Positions 52,848-62,519 of a stretch of DNA of 64,000 bases are shown here, piece by piece. The translations under genes were made by a program, and so were the position numbers. This stretch comes from Mogibacterium sp. (GTDB lineage Bacteria > Bacillota > Clostridia > Peptostreptococcales > Anaerovoracaceae): positions 1 through 64,000 of the forward strand of contig JAFWHB010000014.1 in NCBI GenBank assembly GCA_017512145.1, given 5' to 3'. Within the stretch, counting starts at the first letter, position 1, and each line of letters begins with the position of its first letter. The notes under the pieces were generated by a model. The model worked only from the letters and a program-made list of their open reading frames with translations. It was not told where the DNA came from and did not search any database.

Positions 52848-54977
52848 TTATATGTATTTTCTTATTGTGAGGATGTTCTGGCCATCTGTATACTCGTAAG
52901 TCACTTTGTCTGCCATCTGCTTGACAAGGTATAGTCCGAGGCCGCCGACCTTACGGTCTTCGGCAGCAAGCGTCACATCCGGATCTTCATGCTTTAGCGG
53001 GTCGAACATCGTACCGTGATCGACGAAGGATATCCTGACCTCCGCTGGATCCTGATACTGGCGGAATCTTATTCTGACAGTGCCTGTATCAGGTGTGTAA
53101 GCAAACTTGCACACATTGGTGTAGATCTCCTCTGCAGCGAGCTGCATCTGTGTGATCAGCTTCATGTCACAGCCGGCAGCTTCGAGCTTGTCAGCCAGAA
53201 AATCATTCATAGTGTCAAGATTATCAAGGACAGCTTCTATCTCGAGGGTTTCGTCTACTGTGGCAGATCTCTTTGTATCTGCTCCGACGTATTTGAGTAC
53301 CAACATGGTCAGATCGTCGAACTGCTCTGCGCCTTCTGAGAACAAATCTATCGAACTACGTACATTATTGATCACTTCGGCAGGTTCAGCATTAAGGTCC
53401 AGATTCAGTGACTTCATGACTCTGGAAATTCCGAAGAATTCCTCATTCAGGTTGATGGCATCTGTTGCACCATCGGTGTACTGGAAAATCAAATCTCCCG
53501 GATTGAGCCTGAGCTCATACTCCGGATAATCAAGGTCCTCGAATTCACCGAGAACAAATCCGTGCGGATCCTTGTAGAGTTCGAATTCCCCTCCGCTCCT
53601 GCGGATCGCAGGATATTCATGACCGGCGTTCGCGCACCTGAGAATTCCTGTCGATATCTCGAGGATGCCAAGCCATACGGTAACGAACATCTCTGCCGCA
53701 TTATTAGCGCAAAGTGATTCGTTCACCTTCCTGAGAATCTTGCCCGGAGACTTATCGCCTCTCATGCTGATGCTCTCGAGAGTCATCTTGGAGGTCATCA
53801 TGAAGAGCGCAGCCGGTACTCCCTTGCCGGCAACATCAGCGATCATGCAGGCAACGTGGTTGTCATCGATCATGAAGAAATTGTAGAAGTCCCCGCCTAC
53901 CATCTTCGCGGTGTCAATGGTCGCATATATCTCGAACTCAGGTCTGTCAGGGAATGCCGGATAAGCATGCGGGATCATTCCCATCTGGATCCTTCTGGCG
54001 ACATCCATCTCAGTATTGTTACGCTCCTTCTCAGCCGTCGCCTCTGTAAGGTTCAGGATATAGTCCTGAAGGTCTTCCTCCATGTCCTTCATGGCAACAC
54101 TGAGGTTCTCTATCTCATCGCCCGTCCTGATATTCAGCTTGTCAAAGTAGCCAAGAGTGTATCTGCCTTCACTTCTGTCCTGGCTGTACTGAGAAGCTGC
54201 AGTTGCAAGCTGGTTGATAGGACCCGTCACTGTATTCTTGATTATCTCTGATACTACTATGCCCGCAATCACCCCGACAACAAGGAGCAGCAGCAGGAAC
54301 TGAACTACGAACATCCTGTCAGCCTGAATGATCTCCTCCGCATTAAGATCAGCAAAGGCCATATATATGTAGCGGGAATCTTCATACAGAATATTACCGG
54401 CTCTGCAGATTCTGAGGTCGCCACGGTCAACATATACAACTGTCGGATTGACATTATTCCTAAGAAGCTTGTCGAGGCTGGCCACCGGAGTACCGACTCT
54501 GTATGTCTCGATATCTTCCGGGCTTATATCCTCGCATATTCCTGTCGCTCTTCCCGGATCGTTTAGAATTGAAGAGACAACATAGATCATCCTGTTGTTC
54601 TGTTTGTCTACGATTCCTATGAAGGTGCAAAGTGTCTTGTACTTGACCTGAATGTTGGTAAGTGCAGCCCTCACTTCCGCATAATCCCTGTCCTGGACAA
54701 CTTTGAATCTGGTTATGATGTCTTCATCATTTTCATCATAAGGAACTGATTCGTAAACGCCTACGGTCAGTTTGTTGCAGTAACGCACGCTCCTCATATG
54801 CTGCCTTGCAGCCGATGCTGCAGTTCTGGCAACATATGTCGCTCTTGTATTGAACTCTCTTGTTATTGAGGCATTGTAAAGGAAGTATCCAAGCGCAAGC
54901 GCAGAGACACCTATTATGAGAGCCAGCAACAGAACCAGCCGCGCTATTCTGCCATGCAGTGAACTTCTCTTGAGCAT
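52848..54977 (-). CDS. Membrane sensor SpoIIE-type PP2C phosphatase fused to an RsbW-like ATPase domain
   Basis: A 709-residue signalling protein: TM1 at 12-34, an extracytoplasmic sensor to 222, TM2 at 223-245, HAMP to about 305, a coiled linker, a PP2C/SpoIIE domain (GGDFYN 361-366, DVAGKG 381-386, TDG 501-503, FDDLT 553-557, all metal Asp kept), then a GHKL ATPase of the anti-sigma kinase type (EEIYTNVCKFAY 616-627, VDHG 652-655, GGLGLYL 678-684). One chain therefore carries both a phosphatase and a kinase-like domain of the partner-switching class; the target STAS protein is not nearby. An in-frame TATAAT promoter-like box lies at 55010-55015. Confidence 0.93.
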   Translation of the reverse strand: MLKRSSLHGRIARLVLLLALIIGVSALALGYFLYNASITREFNTRATYVARTAASAARQHMRSVRYCNKLTVGVYESVPYDENDEDIITRFKVVQDRDYAEVRAALTNIQVKYKTLCTFIGIVDKQNNRMIYVVSSILNDPGRATGICEDISPEDIETYRVGTPVASLDKLLRNNVNPTVVYVDRGDLRICRAGNILYEDSRYIYMAFADLNAEEIIQADRMFVVQFLLLLLVVGVIAGIVVSEIIKNTVTGPINQLATAASQYSQDRSEGRYTLGYFDKLNIRTGDEIENLSVAMKDMEEDLQDYILNLTEATAEKERNNTEMDVARRIQMGMIPHAYPAFPDRPEFEIYATIDTAKMVGGDFYNFFMIDDNHVACMIADVAGKGVPAALFMMTSKMTLESISMRGDKSPGKILRKVNESLCANNAAEMFVTVWLGILEISTGILRCANAGHEYPAIRRSGGEFELYKDPHGFVLGEFEDLDYPEYELRLNPGDLIFQYTDGATDAINLNEEFFGISRVMKSLNLDLNAEPAEVINNVRSSIDLFSEGAEQFDDLTMLVLKYVGADTKRSATVDETLEIEAVLDNLDTMNDFLADKLEAAGCDMKLITQMQLAAEEIYTNVCKFAYTPDTGTVRIRFRQYQDPAEVRISFVDHGTMFDPLKHEDPDVTLAAEDRKVGGLGLYLVKQMADKVTYEYTDGQNILTIRKYI

Positions 54978-55036
54978 ACAATTGCCTCATTTACATGAAT
55001 TTTTTATTAATTATACTACACCAATCTTGTTGAAAA

Positions 55037-55070
55037 CAAAAAAAGAACGCCCATTTGCATGAGCGTTCTG
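55037..55070 (-). terminator. Terminator of the kinase/c-di-GMP/dehydrogenase operon
   Basis: AGAACGC/GCGTTCT stem with a 12-base loop, followed on the minus strand by seven T, about 20 bases after the dehydrogenase stop. Confidence 0.9.
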
Positions 55071-55090
55071 ATTTATTGTTATTATTGATG

Positions 55091-56056
55091 CTACTTGTTG
55101 ACTACATTCTGAGGTTCGCCCTTAAGGAATGCCTCTGCATTAGCAACTGAGCAGTCCATGATTCTCTGGCGGCTTTCCTTAGGTGCCCATGAGATATGCG
55201 GTGTGATGATGCAGTTCTTGGCCTTGAGAAGCGGATTGTCCTCGCGGATAGGCTCTGTATATACTACATCAAGTCCTGCAGCACCGATCTTGCCGCTGTT
55301 AAGAGCATCTGCAACGTCCTGCTCATGGATCAGCTGGCCTCTGGCGTTGTTGATGATGATGACACCGTCTTTCATCTTTGCGATGGAGTCCTTATTGATC
55401 ATGTTCATGTTGTCCGCTGTCAGGTTGCAGTGAAGTGTGATCACATCTGCTCTTGCATACAGATCGTCAAGAGATACATATTCTCCGATAGCCCTGCCGA
55501 AATCATTTGGATAGAGATCATATGCGATTACATTCATTCCGAGAGCCTTTGCGATCTTGCCCTCCTGCTGGCCGATCCTTCCGAATCCGATGATTCCGAT
55601 GGTCTTGCCCTCGAGCTCGATCAGCGGATAATCCCAGTAGCACCAGTCTGCGCAGTTTGCCCAGTTGCCTGCCTTGACGCTCTCGCTGTGATGTCCGATA
55701 TGATGGCAGATCTCGAGCAGCAGAGCGATCGAGAACTGGCTTACAGATGCTGTTCCGTAAGTCGGAACGTTCGAAACAGGAATTCCTCTGGATTTGGCAA
55801 AGGCTGTATCGACTACATTGTATCCGGTCGCAAGTACGCCGATGAACTTGATGTTCGGGCACTCCTCCATGATGTGCTGTGTTATTGGAGTCTTGTTGGT
55901 AAATACCATCTCAGCATCGCCTATACGGTCGATCGACTCCTGCTCATCTGTAAGGCTGGTCCTGTCATATACTGTAAGATCTCCAAGAGCCTCAAGTCCT
56001 GCCCAGCTGAGATCTCCCGGATTCTCAGTGTAACCGTCAAGAATTACGATTTTCAT
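55091..56056 (-). CDS. D-2-hydroxyacid dehydrogenase (glycerate/hydroxypyruvate type)
   Basis: A 321-residue NAD-dependent oxidoreductase. The Rossmann loop is IGIIGFGRIGQQEGKIAKALG, and the catalytic residues stand in INNARGQL (Arg), DVVYTEPI (Glu) and TPHISWAP (His). It resembles hydroxypyruvate reductase and the lactate/glycerate group; PHI...WAPKESRQR is typical of the glycerate type. The open frame extends to 56110 into the upstream gene, but ATG 56056 with GGGAGG ten bases ahead is the start. It is the last gene of the sensor operon, 34 bases after the c-di-GMP protein, with no obvious metabolic link. Confidence 0.9.
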   Translation of the reverse strand: MKIVILDGYTENPGDLSWAGLEALGDLTVYDRTSLTDEQESIDRIGDAEMVFTNKTPITQHIMEECPNIKFIGVLATGYNVVDTAFAKSRGIPVSNVPTYGTASVSQFSIALLLEICHHIGHHSESVKAGNWANCADWCYWDYPLIELEGKTIGIIGFGRIGQQEGKIAKALGMNVIAYDLYPNDFGRAIGEYVSLDDLYARADVITLHCNLTADNMNMINKDSIAKMKDGVIIINNARGQLIHEQDVADALNSGKIGAAGLDVVYTEPIREDNPLLKAKNCIITPHISWAPKESRQRIMDCSVANAEAFLKGEPQNVVNK

Positions 56057-56090
56057 TGTTGTTTGTCCTCCCTTTTTCGATTGCGGTTCA

Positions 56091-59000
56091 TTAATAAATT
56101 GCGCAGCCACTGCGGCCGGCTTTCTTTACTCTGTATAATGCCGTATCAGCATCATGGAAGATGTCGCCCTGCGGGTTCTCCCTGTCTGAGAATGCAACTC
56201 CGACGCTCAGAGAGACCGGAGGCAGATCATCGTCAGGATTGCGGAGAATGTCGTTCGCCCGGCTAATCTTGTTAATAACAAGCTGTCTCATTTCGCTGCT
56301 GACTCGGGTCATTACAACTGCAAACTCATCTCCCCCGATTCTACACAGGATATCTACCGAGCGGAAGCTCTCTTTGAGAATTTCTGCAACTTTCCTGAGA
56401 ATCTTGTCTCCAACTGCATGTCCGTATGTATCGTTGACTTCCTTGAAGTAATCTACATCTATAAGGAGAAGAGCCATATGGTCTCTGTCCGCGCTTTCCA
56501 TCAGCAGGTCATATGCTCCGCGGTTGAACAGTCCTGTAAGAGCATCATGCGATGCTGCATGAGAGAGTTTTTCCCGGGCTTCTTTGTTCTCCTTGAGGAT
56601 CTGGTTGTAAATGCGAGTGACAATCTGCAGCTCTTCCACACCCTTAGGCTCTATCGTTTCCTGGTTCTGCATTTTCTTGACCATGTGGGTAAGTGGTCTT
56701 CTGATCAAGAGCACTATGATTGAAACTATAGCAAGGACGATCAGCAGCAAGATTACTGTCAGCGCAGTCTGGATATTAAGAAGCTGAGAGAGCTGCGACG
56801 ATGCCAAATCAAGTTCCTGGCTTGATGAGTTGATCAGATCCTGAGTGCATAGATCAACGTTCTCTTTGATCCTGTCCTTGTAATGCATGTAATTATTGTC
56901 AAATACAAGTTCCTCCGCAAGCGCCTTCTTCTCTCCGGCAGTCAGCGCTGCCTCATTGGAGTTCAGCGAAAGCGCGGCAAGATCTTCATTGACAGCCCTG
57001 AGGTCATAGTTATTTGCATCTGCTACGAGCTTTATAGCTCTGTTCTCTATTCCTACGAGCTCATTCGACAGATTAAGAGCATTGTTGAGACTCTCGACTG
57101 CTTCAGGATACTTGCCCTCAAGAAGATTGGACATATTCTCTACGGCATTGTCCCTCCTCTTTGTTACATTGATTTCTTCATAGAAGTCTTCAAGATACTT
57201 GGCATCTCCTGTAACGACATAGCATCTTACCCGGTCAGTCAGATAGTCAGATCCTGCCTGAAGGTCAGACGCTGCAAGCTGGGCAGCAATATACCGGTCG
57301 CTCGCATCCGCCATCTTCTCGTAACTATTCGTTACTGAGATGTCTGCGATCATCAGAGCCGCTGCGGCAATAATGGCCAGAATGACAGAGAATACAGCCG
57401 CTGTCTTGAGCTGGATGCCGTTCTTGCTCTGCTCCTCTGGAATTACGATCGGCTCGAGCTTATCTTCGCCGGCATACACCTGAGGCTCTTCATGGGTCTG
57501 CTCTTCTTCTTTCTCTGCAAGAGGCCTCTCAAATTCAGCAAGATCCGCTTCTTTCTTCTGGCGGATGAAAGGCTCGAATTCACTGGCAGGGACAGGTTTG
57601 GAGAAGAAGTATCCCTGTACTATGTCGCATCCGAGTTCCTTGAGTGCATGCAGCTGATCTTCAGTCTCGACACCTTCTGCGATTACAGGTACTGACAGGT
57701 AGTCCGCTATGCTGATTATTACCTCGAGCATATGGGTATTACCGCCTTCCCTGAAGGCGCTTCTTATGAACTGCATGTCGAGCTTCAGAGCGTCGATCGG
57801 CAGACTTGAGATCATGTTCAGCGATGAATAACCTGTACCAAAGTCATCCATCTCGATCTTGAGTCCCATCTTCCGGAGCTTTTCGACCATTTCTATGATC
57901 TGTTCGGAATCCTGTGTATATGCAGACTCAGTAACTTCCAGAAGGAGATCCTGTCCTGTGAGATTATGCTCTTTGAGAATGGCTCTTATGGTCTCCGGCA
58001 GTTCAGGATCGAACATGTCTATTCTCGATACATTCACAGAGATCGGAATAGCATAATTGAGCTTGTCCTTCCACTCTCTTATCTGTCTTGCGGTCTCTTC
58101 CCATACGTATTTATCGAGCTTCTCGATAAGACCATTATCTTCAAACAGCGGAATGAAAACTCCCGGACTGATAAGACCAAGCTCCGGATGCATCCATCTA
58201 ACGAGAGACTCCGCGCTTGAAAGTACCGGAGTGTCCGGTCTGACATCGAACTTTGGCTGGTAGAAGACCTTGAATTGCTTCTCCCTGATGGCAACCGGGA
58301 AGTCTTCGATCAGCTGCTCCGCATAGATCTGCTGCTCATGCAGACTGTTATTGTATATTCCTATGTTGCGGGTAAAGCTTCCTTTGACTCTGTCCGCAGC
58401 CATTTTGGCACGGTCAAATCGTCTCTCGATGTCGATAGTCTTATCTACATCTGCATAGACTCCCATTCTGAGCCTGACTCTGTTGCTTGCTGATACTTCC
58501 TCCAGCATTCCCGCTGTGACAAAGTCCATTATCTCAGGATAGTCATTGCGGTGAGGGCAGTATGCCATGAAGGTGTCCGCCTCGCGGCGGCATACTATTC
58601 CGCCTGTATCGCCGACTTTTTCGCGTATGAGTTCTCCGACTTTGCGCAGAACAGCATCACCGTACGACCTTCCGTATCTCTCATTGATCATATGGAAGTG
58701 GTCGATGTCCACAATGACCGCATCCATCTCGGTATCAGCGTGGTAATTGTCATACTGCTCGGCGTACTTGTAGAAGTACTCTCTGTTATATAATCCGGTG
58801 AGCTCGTCTCTCTCTGTGGACTGGATGATCTCTCTGTCCTCAGAAAGTTCTATTGTCCTGAGAATTCTCGCCCTGATTACACCAACCTGCGGGTATGGCT
58901 TAGGTATGAAGTCTATCGCTCCGAGGTTAAGGCTCTCGACCTCGGTTTCCTTCTCGGCGGTCGTTACAATGATCGGGATGCGGGCAAGTTCCGGCTCTTT

Positions 59001-59246
59001 CCTGACCTCGGTCAGGACTTCGATTCCGGTCATGACAGGCATCATGATATCCAGAAGCACAAGTGACAAAGTGTCTTTATGCTCCCTGATCATATCCATC
59101 GCCTCGGCGCCATTTACAGCGTACAGAAGATCATACTCATCTTCGAGCATCCCTTTCAGGATCTCGCGGTTGATGAGAGAGTCTTCGGCAATGAGGATCT
59201 GCCTCTTGCCATTCGTTGAATGGAATTTCTCGTGGCTTTTCAGCAT
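56091..59246 (-). CDS. REC-GGDEF(degenerate)-EAL-TM-sensor-TM-GGDEF c-di-GMP enzyme
   Basis: A 1051-residue chain with two opposing c-di-GMP modules. Domains: receiver 14-135 with phosphoacceptor Asp 66; a GGDEF domain 145-300 whose active loop is EADTF at 222-226, thus inactive; an EAL phosphodiesterase 315-560 with AESLVRW 345-351, NVSR 405-408, LEVTES, DDFGTGYSSL 467-476, AEGVET 523-528 and QGYFF, all catalytic residues kept; a hydrophilic linker; TM1 616-634; a helical sensor of about 190 residues (CHASE3-like); TM2 828-848; and a C-terminal GGDEF 890-1051 with intact GGDEF 971-975 and an RSVD inhibitory I-site 962-965. It looks like a fusion of a soluble response regulator and a membrane cyclase. 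It lies 18 bases after the hybrid kinase. Confidence 0.92.
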   Translation of the reverse strand: MLKSHEKFHSTNGKRQILIAEDSLINREILKGMLEDEYDLLYAVNGAEAMDMIREHKDTLSLVLLDIMMPVMTGIEVLTEVRKEPELARIPIIVTTAEKETEVESLNLGAIDFIPKPYPQVGVIRARILRTIELSEDREIIQSTERDELTGLYNREYFYKYAEQYDNYHADTEMDAVIVDIDHFHMINERYGRSYGDAVLRKVGELIREKVGDTGGIVCRREADTFMAYCPHRNDYPEIMDFVTAGMLEEVSASNRVRLRMGVYADVDKTIDIERRFDRAKMAADRVKGSFTRNIGIYNNSLHEQQIYAEQLIEDFPVAIREKQFKVFYQPKFDVRPDTPVLSSAESLVRWMHPELGLISPGVFIPLFEDNGLIEKLDKYVWEETARQIREWKDKLNYAIPISVNVSRIDMFDPELPETIRAILKEHNLTGQDLLLEVTESAYTQDSEQIIEMVEKLRKMGLKIEMDDFGTGYSSLNMISSLPIDALKLDMQFIRSAFREGGNTHMLEVIISIADYLSVPVIAEGVETEDQLHALKELGCDIVQGYFFSKPVPASEFEPFIRQKKEADLAEFERPLAEKEEEQTHEEPQVYAGEDKLEPIVIPEEQSKNGIQLKTAAVFSVILAIIAAAALMIADISVTNSYEKMADASDRYIAAQLAASDLQAGSDYLTDRVRCYVVTGDAKYLEDFYEEINVTKRRDNAVENMSNLLEGKYPEAVESLNNALNLSNELVGIENRAIKLVADANNYDLRAVNEDLAALSLNSNEAALTAGEKKALAEELVFDNNYMHYKDRIKENVDLCTQDLINSSSQELDLASSQLSQLLNIQTALTVILLLIVLAIVSIIVLLIRRPLTHMVKKMQNQETIEPKGVEELQIVTRIYNQILKENKEAREKLSHAASHDALTGLFNRGAYDLLMESADRDHMALLLIDVDYFKEVNDTYGHAVGDKILRKVAEILKESFRSVDILCRIGGDEFAVVMTRVSSEMRQLVINKISRANDILRNPDDDLPPVSLSVGVAFSDRENPQGDIFHDADTALYRVKKAGRSGCAIY

Positions 59247-59264
59247 TTTGTGTGCCTTTCTGTG

Positions 59265-62200
59265 TTATTTGATCAGGCTTTCAAGTGTTTCACGAAGTGC
59301 CTCCGGCTGGACCGGCTTGGAAAGATGCGCATTGAGACCTGCCTGCAGGCTCCTCTGTACGTCTTCATCGAAGGCATTTGCAGTAAGAGCGATTACAGGA
59401 ATTGCTTCTGCGTCAGCTCTGTCCATCGCTCTTATAGCACGGGTCGCTTCCAGTCCATCCATTTCAGGCATTCTCATATCCATGAGAATTGCATCGTAAT
59501 AATTCTCAGAGCTGGCTGAGAACATCTCTACTGCTCTCTTGCCGTTCTCTGCATGTTCAGTCTCTATTCCCCATGATTCAAGTATCATGATGATTATCTC
59601 AGCATTGATCTGTACATCCTCTGCGAGAAGGATCCTGCGGCCCTCAAGCTCTGCCTTGTGCTCATGTGCCTCTCCGGATGAGTTCCTCTTGTTCATTGCT
59701 GATTTGAACTCTTCCATTACAGCTGTTGCAAAGAGTGGCTTTGCGATAAAGCTGTCGACTCCGGCACTGAGAGCTTCTTCAAGAACATCATCCCAGCGGT
59801 ATGCAGTAAGGATGATAATAGCTGATTCATGGCCAATGATGCTCCTTATCTGCCTTGTCGTCTCAACGCCGTCCATCTCAGGCATCTTCCAGTCTACAAG
59901 GATCAGATTGTACGGCTCACGTCTTGCATGGTGAAGTCTTACCATTTCAATGGCATCAGCGCCCGAAGCAGCAGTATCTGCCTCGATTCCCGCGTTGCCG
60001 AGAACGAGCTTTGCATGCTCACATGCGATCGGATCGTCATCAACGATCAGTACAGACATTTCGCTCGGATGGATCTCGTCTGCAGCATCCGTCTCATCAC
60101 TGCGGTCAGAATCCGCGAGTGTAACAGTTACGGTAAAGACAGATCCTTCGCCCTTCTTGCTCTGGACATCGATATCTCCGTTCATCATCTCAACGATGCT
60201 CTTGGTGATAGCAAGTCCAAGACCGGAGCTGCCGTATTTGCTAGTGTTCGAAGCATCTTCCTGTGCAAATGTATCGAAGATATGAGGCAGGAAGTCCTCG
60301 CTCATTCCGATTCCTGTATCTGTGATCCTGAAGCTGAGAGTTGTCTTGCCGTTATACTTGGCCTTGCGCTTAACTTCTAAGGTTACACTGCCGCCTTCAG
60401 GTGTGAATTTGACTGCATTGCCGAGTATATTGATCAGCACCTGACGGAGCTTCATATTATCCCCGATATAGTACTCATCGATCTCGCTCCTGATGTGGCA
60501 CTGATAATTGATTCCCTTATCCTGGCACTGGCCGCTGAACATCGTATTGATCGCATCAAGGAGCTTGGAGAATGAGAATTCTTCATTCTTGAGAGTCATT
60601 TTTCCTGACTCGATCCTGGACATGTCAAGAATGTCATTGATCAGCCCGAGAAGATGCTCTGCCGATGCTCCTATCTTCTGGAGATACTCCCTGATCTTAG
60701 GTGTGGCCTCCGGATCATTCATAGCTATGCTGTCAAGTCCGATAATGGCATTCATCGGAGTTCTTATCTCGTGGCTCATGTTAGAAAGGAATGCGGACTT
60801 AGCCTTGTTCGCCTCTTCTGCAGTTGTCAGAGCATCACTAAGTGCCTGCTGCTGAGCGAGAGTCTCTCTCATCTCTGCATCGATTACAGTAAAGCCGATT
60901 CCGACAGCACTGATCTTGCTGTTACCATCATCTTCATCTTTGCGGACTCCGGCAGCTCTGATCATCTCGTAATATTCTTTACCATCACGTCTTAGAAGAT
61001 ATCTGTAAGCGAGTATCTTCTCCTCAGCAAGCCTGGTCCTGAGATTGTCAGGATCTATGAAGCTGAGGAATCCGTCCCTGTAATTCTCTGTGATATTATT
61101 TGCATATTTGGTAAATGTTTCATGGAACGGGAAGACGTCGCCTTCTTTGACCTGATCCGGGTCGTCTGGATCCTCGCGGTAGCAGATCGCTTCGTCATTA
61201 TCAAGGTCCACATGATATACACTGCGGTAGTCGTTAGCCATTGCCGTGATCATGTTATCCTGCTGAGTCCGGCGCCTCTCTTCTTCAAGAAGCTGTTCCT
61301 GGAGTTTGAGCCTCTCCTCCATTTCTTCCTGTTTGACTTTGTTAGCAGCTTCGGTCTTTTCATGCTCTATTCTCATGCGAGCATTCTTCCTTGTCTGCTG
61401 GATGATATATGCAGACATCAGAAGGAGGACGGCGATGGTCATAATAGACTGAACTACACTTCTCAGAATAACGCCTTCAGATACCGAGCTTACCTGCTCA
61501 CTGATGACGCTCTCTCTTATCAGATATGTCAGCTGCCAGTCAGTTCCTGCAATCGGGATAAAGCTCAGTGTCTCTCTGATCCCATTGTATGAGAATGAAA
61601 CGGCTCCCTTGTTACTGCTGGTAAAGTCCTCAGTAAAACCATCATAAGTACCGCCATCCTCAAACTCGGCGATATGCATCGCTTCAAGCAGATTATCCTC
61701 AACAGCAAGTCCGCCGAGGACAGTATTACTGAGAGCAACGCCTCCTGTTGTGTAAATATTACAGAATGTCGCTCCCTTATCACTCGAATTCGTCAATACA
61801 CCGGCAAGCATCTCCTTCATGTCGATTTCCATGAAGCAGACCTGCATCTTAACTCCATTGAAAAGAAGATCTACCGGAATCGCTATTACGACCTTCTTAT
61901 CCGGAGAATCAAGATTCAGTATGGATATCTCAGGTTCTTCAATGGTAGTGTAGTCAAAGGCGTAATCACTTATGTTGTTCTGGGTCCCGACAGACGTATA
62001 GATAAGTCCTGATGAATCTACGAACGCGAACTTATCCAGATTATATAGCTGTCTCATACGCTGCTGATAAGCCTGCATATGCTCAGTATCACTCAGGTCT
62101 GCAGGTTCCATAAGGTCAACTGCGACCTGGAGATCATTGATCTTGTTCTGCAGATTACTCTCAACTACCTGCTCACGTCTTCCGGCCAGCTCGTCAAGAT

Positions 62201-62348
62201 ACAGCAAGCTGACTCTCCGGACAGCAGTATCTGTATCAACCGCAGCCTGATGCGCCATCAGAATAGTTCCGTATATGAGAATAATAAAAACAACAATGCC
62301 GCCCGCAATAGCGATCTTGACAGTATTGCTCTTAACCTTTTCCTGCAT
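59265..62348 (-). CDS. Hybrid sensor histidine kinase with two receiver domains
   Basis: A 1027-residue kinase. TM1 at 13-32, an extracytoplasmic dCache-like sensor 33-296, TM2 297-318, a coiled coil, a PAS-like region about 365-490, HisKA with His 526 in FLSNMSHEIRTPMN, an ATPase domain (NILGNAVKFTP, DTGIGM, GSSGLGLA), receiver one with Asp 819 and receiver two with Asp 957. No HPt domain is present, so phosphate may pass to a separate HPt, or the receivers may be sinks. The frame reaches 62441, but ATG 62348 with AGGAG seven bases upstream is the start. The receiver-bearing c-di-GMP protein is next in the operon and is the obvious partner. Confidence 0.93.
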   Translation of the reverse strand: MQEKVKSNTVKIAIAGGIVVFIILIYGTILMAHQAAVDTDTAVRRVSLLYLDELAGRREQVVESNLQNKINDLQVAVDLMEPADLSDTEHMQAYQQRMRQLYNLDKFAFVDSSGLIYTSVGTQNNISDYAFDYTTIEEPEISILNLDSPDKKVVIAIPVDLLFNGVKMQVCFMEIDMKEMLAGVLTNSSDKGATFCNIYTTGGVALSNTVLGGLAVEDNLLEAMHIAEFEDGGTYDGFTEDFTSSNKGAVSFSYNGIRETLSFIPIAGTDWQLTYLIRESVISEQVSSVSEGVILRSVVQSIMTIAVLLLMSAYIIQQTRKNARMRIEHEKTEAANKVKQEEMEERLKLQEQLLEEERRRTQQDNMITAMANDYRSVYHVDLDNDEAICYREDPDDPDQVKEGDVFPFHETFTKYANNITENYRDGFLSFIDPDNLRTRLAEEKILAYRYLLRRDGKEYYEMIRAAGVRKDEDDGNSKISAVGIGFTVIDAEMRETLAQQQALSDALTTAEEANKAKSAFLSNMSHEIRTPMNAIIGLDSIAMNDPEATPKIREYLQKIGASAEHLLGLINDILDMSRIESGKMTLKNEEFSFSKLLDAINTMFSGQCQDKGINYQCHIRSEIDEYYIGDNMKLRQVLINILGNAVKFTPEGGSVTLEVKRKAKYNGKTTLSFRITDTGIGMSEDFLPHIFDTFAQEDASNTSKYGSSGLGLAITKSIVEMMNGDIDVQSKKGEGSVFTVTVTLADSDRSDETDAADEIHPSEMSVLIVDDDPIACEHAKLVLGNAGIEADTAASGADAIEMVRLHHARREPYNLILVDWKMPEMDGVETTRQIRSIIGHESAIIILTAYRWDDVLEEALSAGVDSFIAKPLFATAVMEEFKSAMNKRNSSGEAHEHKAELEGRRILLAEDVQINAEIIIMILESWGIETEHAENGKRAVEMFSASSENYYDAILMDMRMPEMDGLEATRAIRAMDRADAEAIPVIALTANAFDEDVQRSLQAGLNAHLSKPVQPEALRETLESLIK

Positions 62349-62406
62349 TACACTTCTCCTATAAGACAATTTATATAAGTAAATTTCGTCATAATTTGCC
62401 AAAATA

Positions 62407-62436
62407 ATTATATTACATGAGAGAGTATAATTCCAA
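62407..62436 (-). promoter_or_regulatory. Promoter of the sensor operon
   Basis: Minus strand TTGGAA (62431-62436), 18 bases, TATAAT (62407-62412); predicted start near 62400, 52 bases before the ATG. Confidence 0.5.
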
Positions 62437-62464
62437 CGCATGTTAATAGTTATTCAGTCACAAT

Positions 62465-62497
62465 TAAAAAGGCTCCCGCTGATTTGCGGAAGCCTCA
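62465..62497 (-). terminator. Terminator of galT
   Basis: AGGCTTCCGC pairs with GCGGGAGCCT, with two G-U pairs, followed by TTTTAATT on the minus strand, about 25 bases after the stop. Confidence 0.85.
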
Positions 62498-62519
62498 TAT
62501 ATTGATTTACTGATTGACC

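Noticed and set aside
55196..56266. Long plus-strand frame opposite the hydroxyacid dehydrogenase
   Set aside because: Cys/Leu/Ser-rich composition typical of antisense; no ribosome site; the dehydrogenase and c-di-GMP genes explain the region.
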